Assembly (NCBI GenBank): GCA_016234525.1 | Contig: JACRBK010000002.1 | Location: 1-13,204 of the forward strand | DNA length: 13,204 bases | Direction: 5' to 3' | DNA from: Chloroflexota bacterium | Lineage (GTDB): Bacteria > Chloroflexota > Anaerolineae > Aggregatilineales > Aggregatilineaceae | In this document: piece by piece, positions 6,340 to 13,204 of the stretch | Layout of the letters: every line of letters starts with the position of its first letter | Numbering within the stretch: position 1 is the stretch's first letter | Made by a program: the position numbers and the translations under genes | The notes under the pieces: model-generated | What the model saw: the letters and a program-made list of their open reading frames with translations, nothing else | Databases searched by the model: none | Told to the model about the DNA's origin: nothing

Positions 6340-9300
6340 TCTGCTTCGGCGGTGAAGTCATTCCTAGCCGCCGCTGCCAGTCGATCCACCAGCGCTCGAC
6401 GCGGGCGCGCTCCACTTCGAGCAGCACGGCGACCGCCAGCAGCAGCACCCCGGCAAACAGCGGAATCAGCCAGAGATTGATTTTAAGGATCATCCACAAC
6501 AGCCCACCCGCGCCGATGCTCAAGGTGATCGCCAGGGGGGTAGGCCGCTGCGCCCGGTAGCCATACACAAACAGCCCAATTAATTGCAGCGCTGCAATTA
6601 ATCCCGCCAGCGAGAATACGCCGCCTCTTAGATTCACATCTATCGCCGCGCCATACAACATCATGCCCACCGCGAGCAGTTCGGTGAAGCCGGGATCGAT
6701 CCGGCGCACGGCGCGCGCCATGATCAGCATTAGCAAGCCGAAGGGGATGGTATGCCACTGCAAACCGCTCAAGCCCAGCCGCGAGAGCATGACCAGCCAC
6801 GCCGTCCACACCAGCCCAACCGCGAAGACCAGCCACATCAGCCGCCCCTCACGCCGGAACAGGATCAGGCAGCTTAGACTAAACAGCAGCATCGAGAAGA
6901 CAAACCAGATCGTCTGTATCGGATACAGCAGCGAGATAAACGTCACCGGAACCCCGACAAATCCCAGAAATATGCTCGTATTCATCAGCGGCCTGATCCA
7001 CCACACCAGCCAGCGTGCCCGGTTGATCGGCCAGTGATCCCGCACCGCCATTGTAACCAATGTCTGAATCGCCAGCACGAACGCCGCGATCCACACCCCG
7101 TAAGCAGCAATCGCTGATCCGGCCTGCTGAAACGGCTGGCCCACGAGGGAATCGACGTGCAGCAAAAAGGCAGCGGTCAGAATGATCAGCGGGAGATAAG
7201 GCAGACGCGGCACATGCAGCCAGAGGGTACAGCCCGCCAGCGCGATTCCCACTACCACCAGAGGGAGCGTCATCTCAGACGCAGACAACCAGCCTGACCA
7301 GATTCCCGCCATGAAGCTCACCCCGCCGATCCACAAAAACGAGCTGGCCCAGTCGAACTCTTTGAATAACAGCGCGTGCAAGGTTCGGAAGCGGCGCGGG
7401 CGGGTCCAGATGACCAGCAGCAATCCGATCACCAGTTGCAATCCGCCTGCCAGTAGGAATATTCGCCAATGAAGCGCCAGCCCGAAGGTGATGAGCAGCA
7501 GCAGCGCAAGCGTGCTGTGAAAGACCAGTCCCAGTTCGCAGCGGCGATAACGCAGCAACGCCGCCAGCGCCAGCAGACTGATCCCCAGGGTGGTAATCGG
7601 ATCAATGCGGACCAACCAGATCAGCAGCGACAGCCCGCCGCCCGTCAACGCGGTGATCGTTCCCGCCTGCCGTTCCGGGCGGTCATAGACCATGCCCGCC
7701 AGACACAGCCCCATTGTCACGGCTAACAGCAGGCTGTGGCCGGGCAGGTCGATCATCCAGGCCACTTGCAAAACGCTGAACAGAATTTGCAGAATAAAAA
7801 CCGGCATCCAGTGGATCGCTTTGGAGCGGTGCAGCGCTTCAGCGCTGAGTGCCAGCCCAAAGATCGCGGTAATGATCGCTTCGGGAGGGGCGAAAAAAAC
7901 CAGCAGCAGCCCGGTGAACCACATAAACCAGCCCGCCGCATACACCGGCCAGCCGACCACCCCCGGCAGGCGGGGCAGCAGCCGTCCCAAGACGATCCAT
8001 GCGCTCGACATCAGTACGAGAATGATCCCCTGCCGGGCCGGGGAGAATGCCGCCGCGCCCAACATCAAATACAGCCAGATCGCCAGCAGCCACGCCGTCA
8101 GGAACACAAAGAGTTGATGCACATGCCGGTAAGCATAGGGGCGGCGATCCGGCGGAATCAACCGGGCGACGGCCACATCCCAGGCCGGGTGTCCACCGAG
8201 GATCACGATCAGGCTGGTAACAAAACAGACGATCACCACCACCATCAGCGCCACGATCAACAGCATCGGCTGGCTCAAGGTCATGGTCAGGCCCAGGCCA
8301 AGCTGGATATAACCCGCCACAAAAAACGGCGCGAGAACTGCCGGGCGCTGCCGGTGCAGCAAATGACCGATCAACAGGTAGATCATGGCGAGAAACTGCA
8401 AGGCTAATCCAAACAATTGCAACGTTGCCAGATGTGGCGCAAGCAAGATCAACATCAGCGTGTAGGGCAGCGGAGCCAGCCATAACGCGACGTGGATTAG
8501 AACGGGCATCCGGTAAACTAACCCGGCGACCAACCACACCCCTACCACGATTGCCACCGTCACGGCGACGATCAGCGGATCGGTCGCGGGCAGATCAACC
8601 GACGTGAATCCTGACCACAGCACGATCAACACCGTGAGTCCGATCACCAGATCGGCGAGCGGCCATCGAGCTACCACTTCGCGCACAGAATACGTTGTTT
8701 TGCGTTTGCCCCGGTTCCACGTAAGCAGCAGCCGTTCGGTCAGCAGCGCGACCACCGCCAGCAAACTGAGCCACAGCCCATACCCCTCGCTAGTATCAAA
8801 CAGCGCGAAATAAAGTTCACCCCATGCCGCCGCTAACAACCACAGCCCCGCATGTTGGGCGGTATTCAATTCACGCCGTCTGCCGATCCAGATCATCAGG
8901 CTGCCGCTGGCGGCCAATACCGGGATCACAACCAGCGGCGCGAGAGGCGATCCTATAAACATGGCGGTTTTGGCCAGCAGCGCCGCCAAACCGCTCAGCA
9001 GTACCGCCAGCGCGGTAGAGAGTTCGAGCGCCAGCGTGTGACTCTCGACTTCATGCCGGGCAAGCTGCTCAATGAAGATCACCATCCCCACGCCGATCAC
9101 CAACCACGCCAGCGGCCACCAGACCAGCGGCAGACCCCATGCCGCCGCGCACGCGAGCAGCACCATCGCCAGCGGCCCCAGGTTGATCCAGCCGTGCCGC
9201 AGCGCCAAGATCGCCACCAGCAGCGCGCACGCTGCCCAGGTGATCAGCATCGAGTGTTCGGTTTTTATCGGCAGCCAATAACTGAAGATCAGCAGAAAAA

Positions 9301-9859
9301 CTTCGAGCAGCACCGCGCTCACCCGGTACGCCTGCCGCCACTCTTGATCGTGCAGGGGCATTTCCCACCACGCCAACACCAGCAGAAACGAAAACACCGG
9401 CCACCAGGCGATACTCAAGCCGGTGGCGCTCATCACGGCCCAGGTCGCGTTGATCTGCGCCAAGGGGACAAGCGGAACCAACAACCAGATACGCGCGCGG
9501 TATGCCGTCAGGGTGACGATCACTGCCGCCAGCAGGGACGCCAGCAGCCAGTAATAATCTTCGGCGACACGAGGAAGTTGGGCGCGGCGATCATAAAAGT
9601 GAACCAGTTCGATCACCACCAGCCACGCCCCGGTAGCAACAATACCCGGCGCGGCTAACGGCGCGTTAAGCTGGCGATAGACCAGCGCCCCAATTATGTA
9701 AAAACTGGCCGGAGTCAGGATCGCCAGCCCAAGCTGCATCAAAAACGGGGAGGTTTTTACCTCCCGCCCCAAAAACAACATCGAGATCACAATCAGCATG
9801 ATCCCGCTGTACAGGCTGAGCTTGAGTGTTTTTTGTGAGAAAATGCCGTCGGTTTGCAT
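6335..9859 (-). CDS. Giant polytopic membrane protein, function unknown
   Basis: A protein of 1174 aa made almost entirely of hydrophobic segments; by eye there are about thirty or more transmembrane helices, joined by short loops often containing Arg, Trp, Pro or His (for example PPDRRPYAYRHVHQ and LFKEFDWASS). The first helix starts near residue 18. I see no ATP-binding, protease, glycosyltransferase or substrate-binding motif, no signal peptide and no soluble domain, and I do not recognise the family. The shape resembles uncharacterised giant membrane proteins of the DUF2339/DUF2157 kind, but that comparison is only general. The start at 9859 is supported by GGAGGG four bases upstream; the GTG at 9871 overlaps that site and is less likely. 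It stands 115 bases after the histidine kinase gene, so joint transcription is possible. Confidence 0.85.
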   Translation of the reverse strand: MQTDGIFSQKTLKLSLYSGIMLIVISMLFLGREVKTSPFLMQLGLAILTPASFYIIGALVYRQLNAPLAAPGIVATGAWLVVIELVHFYDRRAQLPRVAEDYYWLLASLLAAVIVTLTAYRARIWLLVPLVPLAQINATWAVMSATGLSIAWWPVFSFLLVLAWWEMPLHDQEWRQAYRVSAVLLEVFLLIFSYWLPIKTEHSMLITWAACALLVAILALRHGWINLGPLAMVLLACAAAWGLPLVWWPLAWLVIGVGMVIFIEQLARHEVESHTLALELSTALAVLLSGLAALLAKTAMFIGSPLAPLVVIPVLAASGSLMIWIGRRRELNTAQHAGLWLLAAAWGELYFALFDTSEGYGLWLSLLAVVALLTERLLLTWNRGKRKTTYSVREVVARWPLADLVIGLTVLIVLWSGFTSVDLPATDPLIVAVTVAIVVGVWLVAGLVYRMPVLIHVALWLAPLPYTLMLILLAPHLATLQLFGLALQFLAMIYLLIGHLLHRQRPAVLAPFFVAGYIQLGLGLTMTLSQPMLLIVALMVVVIVCFVTSLIVILGGHPAWDVAVARLIPPDRRPYAYRHVHQLFVFLTAWLLAIWLYLMLGAAAFSPARQGIILVLMSSAWIVLGRLLPRLPGVVGWPVYAAGWFMWFTGLLLVFFAPPEAIITAIFGLALSAEALHRSKAIHWMPVFILQILFSVLQVAWMIDLPGHSLLLAVTMGLCLAGMVYDRPERQAGTITALTGGGLSLLIWLVRIDPITTLGISLLALAALLRYRRCELGLVFHSTLALLLLITFGLALHWRIFLLAGGLQLVIGLLLVIWTRPRRFRTLHALLFKEFDWASSFLWIGGVSFMAGIWSGWLSASEMTLPLVVVGIALAGCTLWLHVPRLPYLPLIILTAAFLLHVDSLVGQPFQQAGSAIAAYGVWIAAFVLAIQTLVTMAVRDHWPINRARWLVWWIRPLMNTSIFLGFVGVPVTFISLLYPIQTIWFVFSMLLFSLSCLILFRREGRLMWLVFAVGLVWTAWLVMLSRLGLSGLQWHTIPFGLLMLIMARAVRRIDPGFTELLAVGMMLYGAAIDVNLRGGVFSLAGLIAALQLIGLFVYGYRAQRPTPLAITLSIGAGGLLWMILKINLWLIPLFAGVLLLAVAVLLEVERARVERWWIDWQRRLGMTSPPKQN
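6579..6602. repeat. Perfect 24-base palindrome inside the membrane gene
   Basis: Twelve bases, ATTAATTGCAGC, are followed directly by their exact reverse complement. It lies within codons for an Ala/Leu-rich transmembrane stretch, about 240 bases before the stop of the large membrane protein. A near copy (21 of 24) sits at 6316-6339 over the stop codon. It may be a protein-binding site or a short palindromic repeat that has spread. Confidence 0.65.
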
Positions 9860-9863
9860 CAGT

Positions 9864-9869
9864 CCCTCC
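9864..9869 (-). promoter_or_regulatory. Ribosome binding site of the membrane protein gene
   Basis: GGAGGG, four bases before the ATG at 9859. It decides the start in favour of this ATG over the in-frame GTG at 9871. Confidence 0.75.
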
Positions 9870-9874
9870 ACTTT

Positions 9875-9888
9875 TGCTGTTTACAGCA
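9875..9888. promoter_or_regulatory. Short palindrome before the membrane protein gene
   Basis: TGCTGT and ACAGCA are inverted repeats two bases apart, six bases upstream of the ribosome site. They could be an operator or an RNA hairpin near the ribosome site. No convincing -35/-10 pair was found in the 9860-9974 gap, so the gene may be read from upstream. Confidence 0.35.
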
Positions 9889-9951
9889 TAAACGGCGCCG
9901 GGCCGAAAATGGATAGGCACACATCACGGCTGGACTATGACAACCGTCTAG

Positions 9952-9993
9952 TTTGGCGCAGAGAGGCAGTTTGATTAATTTGGCGCAGAGAGG
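9952..9993. repeat. 15-base direct repeat at the histidine kinase stop
   Basis: TTTGGCGCAGAGAGG occurs at 9952-9966 and again at 9979-9993, a period of 27 bases. The period is nine codons, so on the minus strand the kinase ending LSAPN-stop is followed in the same frame by a second LSAPN-stop. It looks like a small tandem duplication across the end of the gene. Confidence 0.75.
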
Positions 9994-11228
9994 GGTAGTT
10001 CTATCGTGAAGGTGCTGCCCTGACCGGGCACGCTGGACAGCCGAATATCACCGCCGTGCAGCCGGACCAACTGCCGCGCGATGTCCAGGCCCAATCCTAC
10101 CCCTGCGCTGCGGTGATCTAACTGGACGAACGGCAGAAAAATCAGCTCTTGTTGATCTTCAGGAATCCCCACGCCGGTATCTTTCACCGCGATCAGGAGT
10201 GATGATCCATGCCGCGCCGTAGACAGTGTGATCTGGCCCTGGGGAGTATGTTTAATCGCATTGGCCACCAGATTGCCGACGGCCTGCCGCAGCCGCATTT
10301 CGTCACCTTGAATCACAGGAAGTTCAGAGGATAAGTCCAGCGCCAGTGTTAGCGGGGGTCTGATATTCGGGCGGTGTTCTTCAATCACGGCTGCGCAGAT
10401 TGCGTTGAGATCGCAGGCCTTAAGGTTTAGTTTCAGCTTGCCGGTAAATAGATGCGCGCTGTCTAATAGATCGCTCACCAGCCGGTTGAGCAGTTCGCCT
10501 TCTTCGATCACATGCTGCAAATAACCTGCCTGTGGGTCAGGCAATTCGGTGCGGCGAAGCAGCTTGGCAAAGCCCAATACGGAATTAAGCGGCGTGCGCA
10601 GTTCGTGGCTGACGCGCGCCAAAAACTGCTGGCTCTGATACCGCACTTTTTCTGCGACATAAGCCGTATTGATCTCAACCGTGAGATGATTCAAAAAACG
10701 TAGAGTCTGAAAAGTAAACGCCGCCAGCAAAATGTTATAACTCACCAGGATATAACGCGGCGGATCGAGGTGGGCAAAAGTCGTCGCGATCTCATACACC
10801 AGGCTCACCCAAAAAGCGACCACACACCACGCCTGTACGATCAATCGCCGCCGCCCCGAAAGCAGCATCCCGGCAAAGGTATACGGCATCATGAAGGACA
10901 ATGCGGTGATAGCCCCCAGGCCGTTGACTAACATGCCCTGGAGCATCAGCAGGCCCACACTGCCCATCAGCCAGACCAATGATAACGAGGGCGGCAGCAA
11001 GCCGAGGAGATAGACTACGGCAATCACGCCCGCGAGAAAACCATAGGCCTGAACATGAGGAACCGCCCAACGATAGGCCGCAACCCACAATATGATCTCG
11101 CCCATGACCAACTGCCAGCCGCGTGACCGCCAATATTCATAGATCCGCCGGGTGGCTTGCGCTTGAACCGGCGGCGGCAGGATGTTTTCGTTATCCGGCC
11201 AGGGAGCGTTTAATTGTTCGCGCCACAT
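9975..11228 (-). CDS. Membrane-bound sensor histidine kinase
   Basis: A 417-aa kinase. Residues 1-40 are cytoplasmic. About five or six transmembrane helices follow between residues 41 and 180, with no large periplasmic sensor domain, so it probably senses the membrane or an internal signal. HisKA follows, with phospho-acceptor H208 in VSHELRTPLNSVLG. The HATPase_c domain has an N box NLVANAIKH (319-327), G1 DTGVGIP (350-356), an F box FLPF (364-367) and G2 GVGLGLDIA (376-384). All catalytic boxes are intact. Its ATG at 11228 lies inside the upstream receiver gene (38-base overlap), so the two are transcribed together. The likely partners are the receiver and the response regulator next to it. 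The signal is unknown. The 3' end carries a duplicated stop region. Confidence 0.92.
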   Translation of the reverse strand: MWREQLNAPWPDNENILPPPVQAQATRRIYEYWRSRGWQLVMGEIILWVAAYRWAVPHVQAYGFLAGVIAVVYLLGLLPPSLSLVWLMGSVGLLMLQGMLVNGLGAITALSFMMPYTFAGMLLSGRRRLIVQAWCVVAFWVSLVYEIATTFAHLDPPRYILVSYNILLAAFTFQTLRFLNHLTVEINTAYVAEKVRYQSQQFLARVSHELRTPLNSVLGFAKLLRRTELPDPQAGYLQHVIEEGELLNRLVSDLLDSAHLFTGKLKLNLKACDLNAICAAVIEEHRPNIRPPLTLALDLSSELPVIQGDEMRLRQAVGNLVANAIKHTPQGQITLSTARHGSSLLIAVKDTGVGIPEDQQELIFLPFVQLDHRSAGVGLGLDIARQLVRLHGGDIRLSSVPGQGSTFTIELPLSAPN

Positions 11229-11538
11229 TATCGGGATCCAAAGGTTTTGCCAGATAAATATAATCGAGGGTGATTTCGCTCACCGCCTCGGCATAGGCCG
11301 ATACCAAAATCACTGGGGCGGGATGCGTGCCGGTCAGAATGGGAGCCAGCGACAGCCCGTCGCCGTCGGGTAGGTCCAGGTCCAGGATATACAGATCGGG
11401 CCGAAGCTCAGCCGCGACCTGCTGCGCTTCCGCGCCGGACGAAGCGAGCAACAGGGTGTGCGTCGTCATTTCGCCAATAATCGCCTGCATCAAAAGCTGG
11501 GCCGGGGGATGGTCCTCTACATAAAGGATTGTCGCCAT
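11191..11538 (-). CDS. Stand-alone receiver domain (CheY/Spo0F-like)
   Basis: A 115-aa protein that is a single REC domain with no output domain. The acidic pair is E8/D9, the phosphorylated aspartate is D53 in YILDLDLPDGDG, the conserved Ser/Thr is in the VSA segment (near 79-81), and the switch lysine is in LAKPLDP (near 95-101). It is probably a phospho-relay carrier or sink for the kinase encoded next. Its ATG shares one base with the stop of the response regulator (TGATG), and its 3' end overlaps the kinase by 38 bases, so all three are translated as a unit. A truncated regulator is an alternative reading, but the domain ends cleanly after the last helix. Confidence 0.9.
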   Translation of the reverse strand: MATILYVEDHPPAQLLMQAIIGEMTTHTLLLASSGAEAQQVAAELRPDLYILDLDLPDGDGLSLAPILTGTHPAPVILVSAYAEAVSEITLDYIYLAKPLDPDNVARTIKRSLAG

Positions 11539-12341
11539 CAGGTTAGCTCGTCGATTAAGCCATCGAGCCGTTCGGCTTCTAACACTATCTGGTGCAGTAG
11601 TTCGCGATCACTGGCCAAAAGCTGCCCGCTGCGTTCCCACTTCGCATCGAGCAGGCGGGCCAGACCCAACAGCGTATGAAGCGGGGTTCGCAGTTCGTGG
11701 CGCAGACTGGCTCCCGGCTTAGGCAGTTCGCGCAAAGTTTGCGCGGCGCGGATGGCGGCTTCGCGGGTGTCTACACCTAACTTGGCATAAATGTTAGAGA
11801 TATGGTTGCGCACTGTGCCGTTAGTGATGCCGAGCGTTTCCGCGATCTCAGTGTTCGAGCTTCCTTGTGAAGCCAGCCGTAAGATCGCGCGTTCGCGGGC
11901 GGTCAGCGTGTGCCGCTGGTGCGCCGCCGACAGCCCTACCGCTGCTGTCGGAGAAAGAAACGTCCGGCCCTGCGCGACGGTGCGCACGGCTTCGGCCAGT
12001 TTGAGCGAGATATTCTCACTTTTGATTACATATCCCCGTGCCCCGGCGCGCAGCAGTTCTTCGATCCATAGTGGATCATCGTTCGCCGTCAGGATCAAAA
12101 CCCCCATTTGTGGGAAACGCGCCCGCAGGTCTTGCACAGCGGCCACCGGCTCAAACGCCTGCCCGGCAAAGGAGAGATCCAACACCAATACATCGGGCGG
12201 CTGGCGCACAATACGCGCTATCATCTCGCCAGATTCCTGGCAGTCCCACAGAATATCCAGGTCCAGCTCGCGCCCTAATTCCTGGTGTACGATTTTGAGC
12301 ATCAGGGGATGATCATCCACCAGCGCCACGCGGATCGCCAT
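11538..12341 (-). CDS. Response regulator: REC, LuxR-type HTH, HisKA
   Basis: A 267-aa protein with three parts. REC (1-125) has D9/D10, phospho-acceptor D55 in VLVLDLSF, T85 and K107 in VIKSE. A NarL/FixJ (LuxR-type) DNA-binding domain at about 143-205 has LTARERAILRLASQG and the recognition region TNGTVRNHISNIYAKLGV. A C-terminal HisKA-like helical pair (210-267) has an intact H box, LRHELRTPLHTLLG, with H215, and stops exactly where the second helix should end. There is no HATPase domain. Ordinary NarL-type regulators end near residue 215, so the tail is an addition, and its H box closely resembles that of the kinase two genes downstream. The start at 12341 has AAAGGCG upstream; an open-frame extension to 12476 overlaps the ROK gene and was not used. 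Confidence 0.88.
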   Translation of the reverse strand: MAIRVALVDDHPLMLKIVHQELGRELDLDILWDCQESGEMIARIVRQPPDVLVLDLSFAGQAFEPVAAVQDLRARFPQMGVLILTANDDPLWIEELLRAGARGYVIKSENISLKLAEAVRTVAQGRTFLSPTAAVGLSAAHQRHTLTARERAILRLASQGSSNTEIAETLGITNGTVRNHISNIYAKLGVDTREAAIRAAQTLRELPKPGASLRHELRTPLHTLLGLARLLDAKWERSGQLLASDRELLHQIVLEAERLDGLIDELT

Positions 12342-12371
12342 ACGTTCGCCTTTCGCCGCTGCACATGCGAG

Positions 12372-12400
12372 AGTATACGCGAGTTTGGTGTTAACTATAA
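12372..12400 (-). promoter_or_regulatory. Candidate promoter for the signalling cassette
   Basis: In the 91-base gap after the ROK gene, TATACT (12377-12372) is a good -10 element. A poor -35, TTATAG (12400-12395), lies 17 bases upstream. Transcription would start near 12365, leaving a short leader before the response regulator ATG at 12341. Confidence 0.45.
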
Positions 12401-12432
12401 TCAGATTCGTGGGTGGGGGAAATGAGACCCGG

Positions 12433-13204
12433 CTACCAGATAGGTTCGCGCAAAATATCGTCCAGCACCAGGGCAACGGCCCCTAAAGCGCAGGCATTAG
12501 ACTTGATCGACGAAGCTTTGATGTCGGGTGATCCATCTGATGGGAAGGTAACCTGCCGGGCAGCCACAGTACGGATCGCCGCCAAAAACGGTTCAAGCGT
12601 CAGCCCCAGCGATCCACCGAGGACAATTAGCTGGGGATTGAAGGTGTTGATCAAATTGGCGATCCCGGTCCCCAAGACCTCGATCACCTGATTGATTCGT
12701 TCGCTCGCCAGCGCATCCCCGGCGAGCGCCGCGCTCAGGATCATCTTAAAATTGATGGTCGCGGGATTACCCTGGCACAACTGGGCGATCAGCGACTTTT
12801 CGCCGTTTTGAATTCTCTCTTGCACGAGTTGAACACTGCACGCTTCGCGCAGCATCGCTTCCCAACAGCCGCGTTTGCCACAGGTACACAGCGCCCCATC
12901 CGGGTCAAGCACCGCATGGCCAACTTCACCCGCGTAACCATGAATGCCCTGGTAGAGCCTGCCGTTGATGAACATACCTGCACCGACGGCCTTTGTCGTC
13001 AGTGCCAGATAAATGAAGTCGTGATACCCAATCGCCGATCCGAAATAATTCTCGCCGAGGGCAGCAATCGTCGCTTCGTTGCCGACATGCACACGCAGCC
13101 CGAATTGTTTTTCCCACATGGCCTGAAAAGGAATATCGCGCCAGCCTTCGAGGTTTGCGGCGAGCTTGAGCGTGCCAGTTTGAATATTGACCAGCCCCAC
13201 CGTC
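12433..13204 (-). CDS. ROK-family protein, N-terminus outside window
   Basis: The open frame runs in from the window edge and ends at TAG (12435-12433), giving 257 visible codons. The ROK zinc motif is present: GHAVLDPDGALCTCGKRGCWE, with one His and three Cys. GIANLINTFNPQLIVLGG is the usual C-terminal helix-strand block. Two catalytic features of ROK sugar kinases look altered. The END motif with the catalytic Asp is replaced by VGNEATIAALGE, and the glycine-rich phosphate loop reads LTTKAVGAG. Xylose-repressor-type ROK proteins also carry Glu at that place, so I infer a NagC/XylR-like regulator that binds a sugar. The DNA-binding wing would be in the missing N-terminal part. A sugar kinase is the alternative. 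It is followed by its own gap and promoter, so it is probably separate from the signalling genes. Confidence 0.85.
   Translation of the reverse strand, partial: TVGLVNIQTGTLKLAANLEGWRDIPFQAMWEKQFGLRVHVGNEATIAALGENYFGSAIGYHDFIYLALTTKAVGAGMFINGRLYQGIHGYAGEVGHAVLDPDGALCTCGKRGCWEAMLREACSVQLVQERIQNGEKSLIAQLCQGNPATINFKMILSAALAGDALASERINQVIEVLGTGIANLINTFNPQLIVLGGSLGLTLEPFLAAIRTVAARQVTFPSDGSPDIKASSIKSNACALGAVALVLDDILREPIW

Noticed and set aside
8852..9658. Plus-strand open frame of 268 codons rich in Gln, Arg and His.
   Set aside because: This composition is what the antisense of a Leu/Ala/Trp-rich membrane gene gives. No ribosome site or domain was seen. The frames at 7736-8407 and 7692-8117 were rejected for the same reason.
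11538..12341. The fused HisKA tail as a frameshift product of a once longer kinase.
   Set aside because: The next gene begins on the stop codon and encodes a receiver; no ATPase remnant is visible in the following bases.
1..13204. CRISPR arrays, insertion sequences, tRNA or rRNA genes, phage genes.
   Set aside because: No spaced repeats, transposase motifs, terminal inverted repeats or RNA-gene signatures were found.

Overview
All recognisable genes lie on the minus strand, so the window reads from high to low coordinates. The content suggests a GC-rich free-living bacterium. A LysW-carrier alpha-aminoadipate (AAA) lysine operon beside short overlapping two-component genes fits Chloroflexota (Anaerolineae-like) best, with Deinococcota as the main alternative. 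That placement is inference; there is no rRNA or other marker here.

Layout in transcription order. (1) 13204-12433: C-terminal part of a ROK-family protein, probably a sugar-responsive regulator rather than a kinase. (2) 12341-9975: a three-gene signalling cassette. It holds a NarL/LuxR-type response regulator with an unusual C-terminal HisKA domain and no ATPase domain, a stand-alone receiver domain, and a membrane-bound histidine kinase, all with overlapping ends. (3) 9859-6335: a very large polytopic membrane protein (1174 aa) of unknown function, with a repeated palindrome near its 3' end. (4) 6334-5958: a 377-base regulatory region. It contains a hairpin after the membrane gene, a sigma70-like promoter with a palindrome over its -10, a 29-codon leader ORF carrying a lysine codon cluster, and an intrinsic terminator 43 bases before lysW. 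Together these look like a lysine-sensing transcription attenuator. (5) 5957-1: lysW, lysX, lysY, lysZ, lysJ, homocitrate synthase and homoaconitase large subunit (lysT, cut by the window edge). Every junction overlaps, mostly as ATGA.

How the genes work together. Homocitrate synthase condenses 2-oxoglutarate and acetyl-CoA, and homoaconitase (LysT with a LysU partner outside the window) starts the conversion towards AAA. LysX joins the AAA amino group to the C-terminal glutamate of the carrier LysW. LysZ phosphorylates the side-chain carboxyl, LysY reduces it to the semialdehyde, and LysJ transaminates it to LysW-lysine. The releasing hydrolase LysK, LysU and homoisocitrate dehydrogenase are not in the window and may lie beyond position 1 or elsewhere.

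The most rewarding observation is the leader peptide/terminator pair before lysW. The second is the REC-HTH-HisKA fusion.
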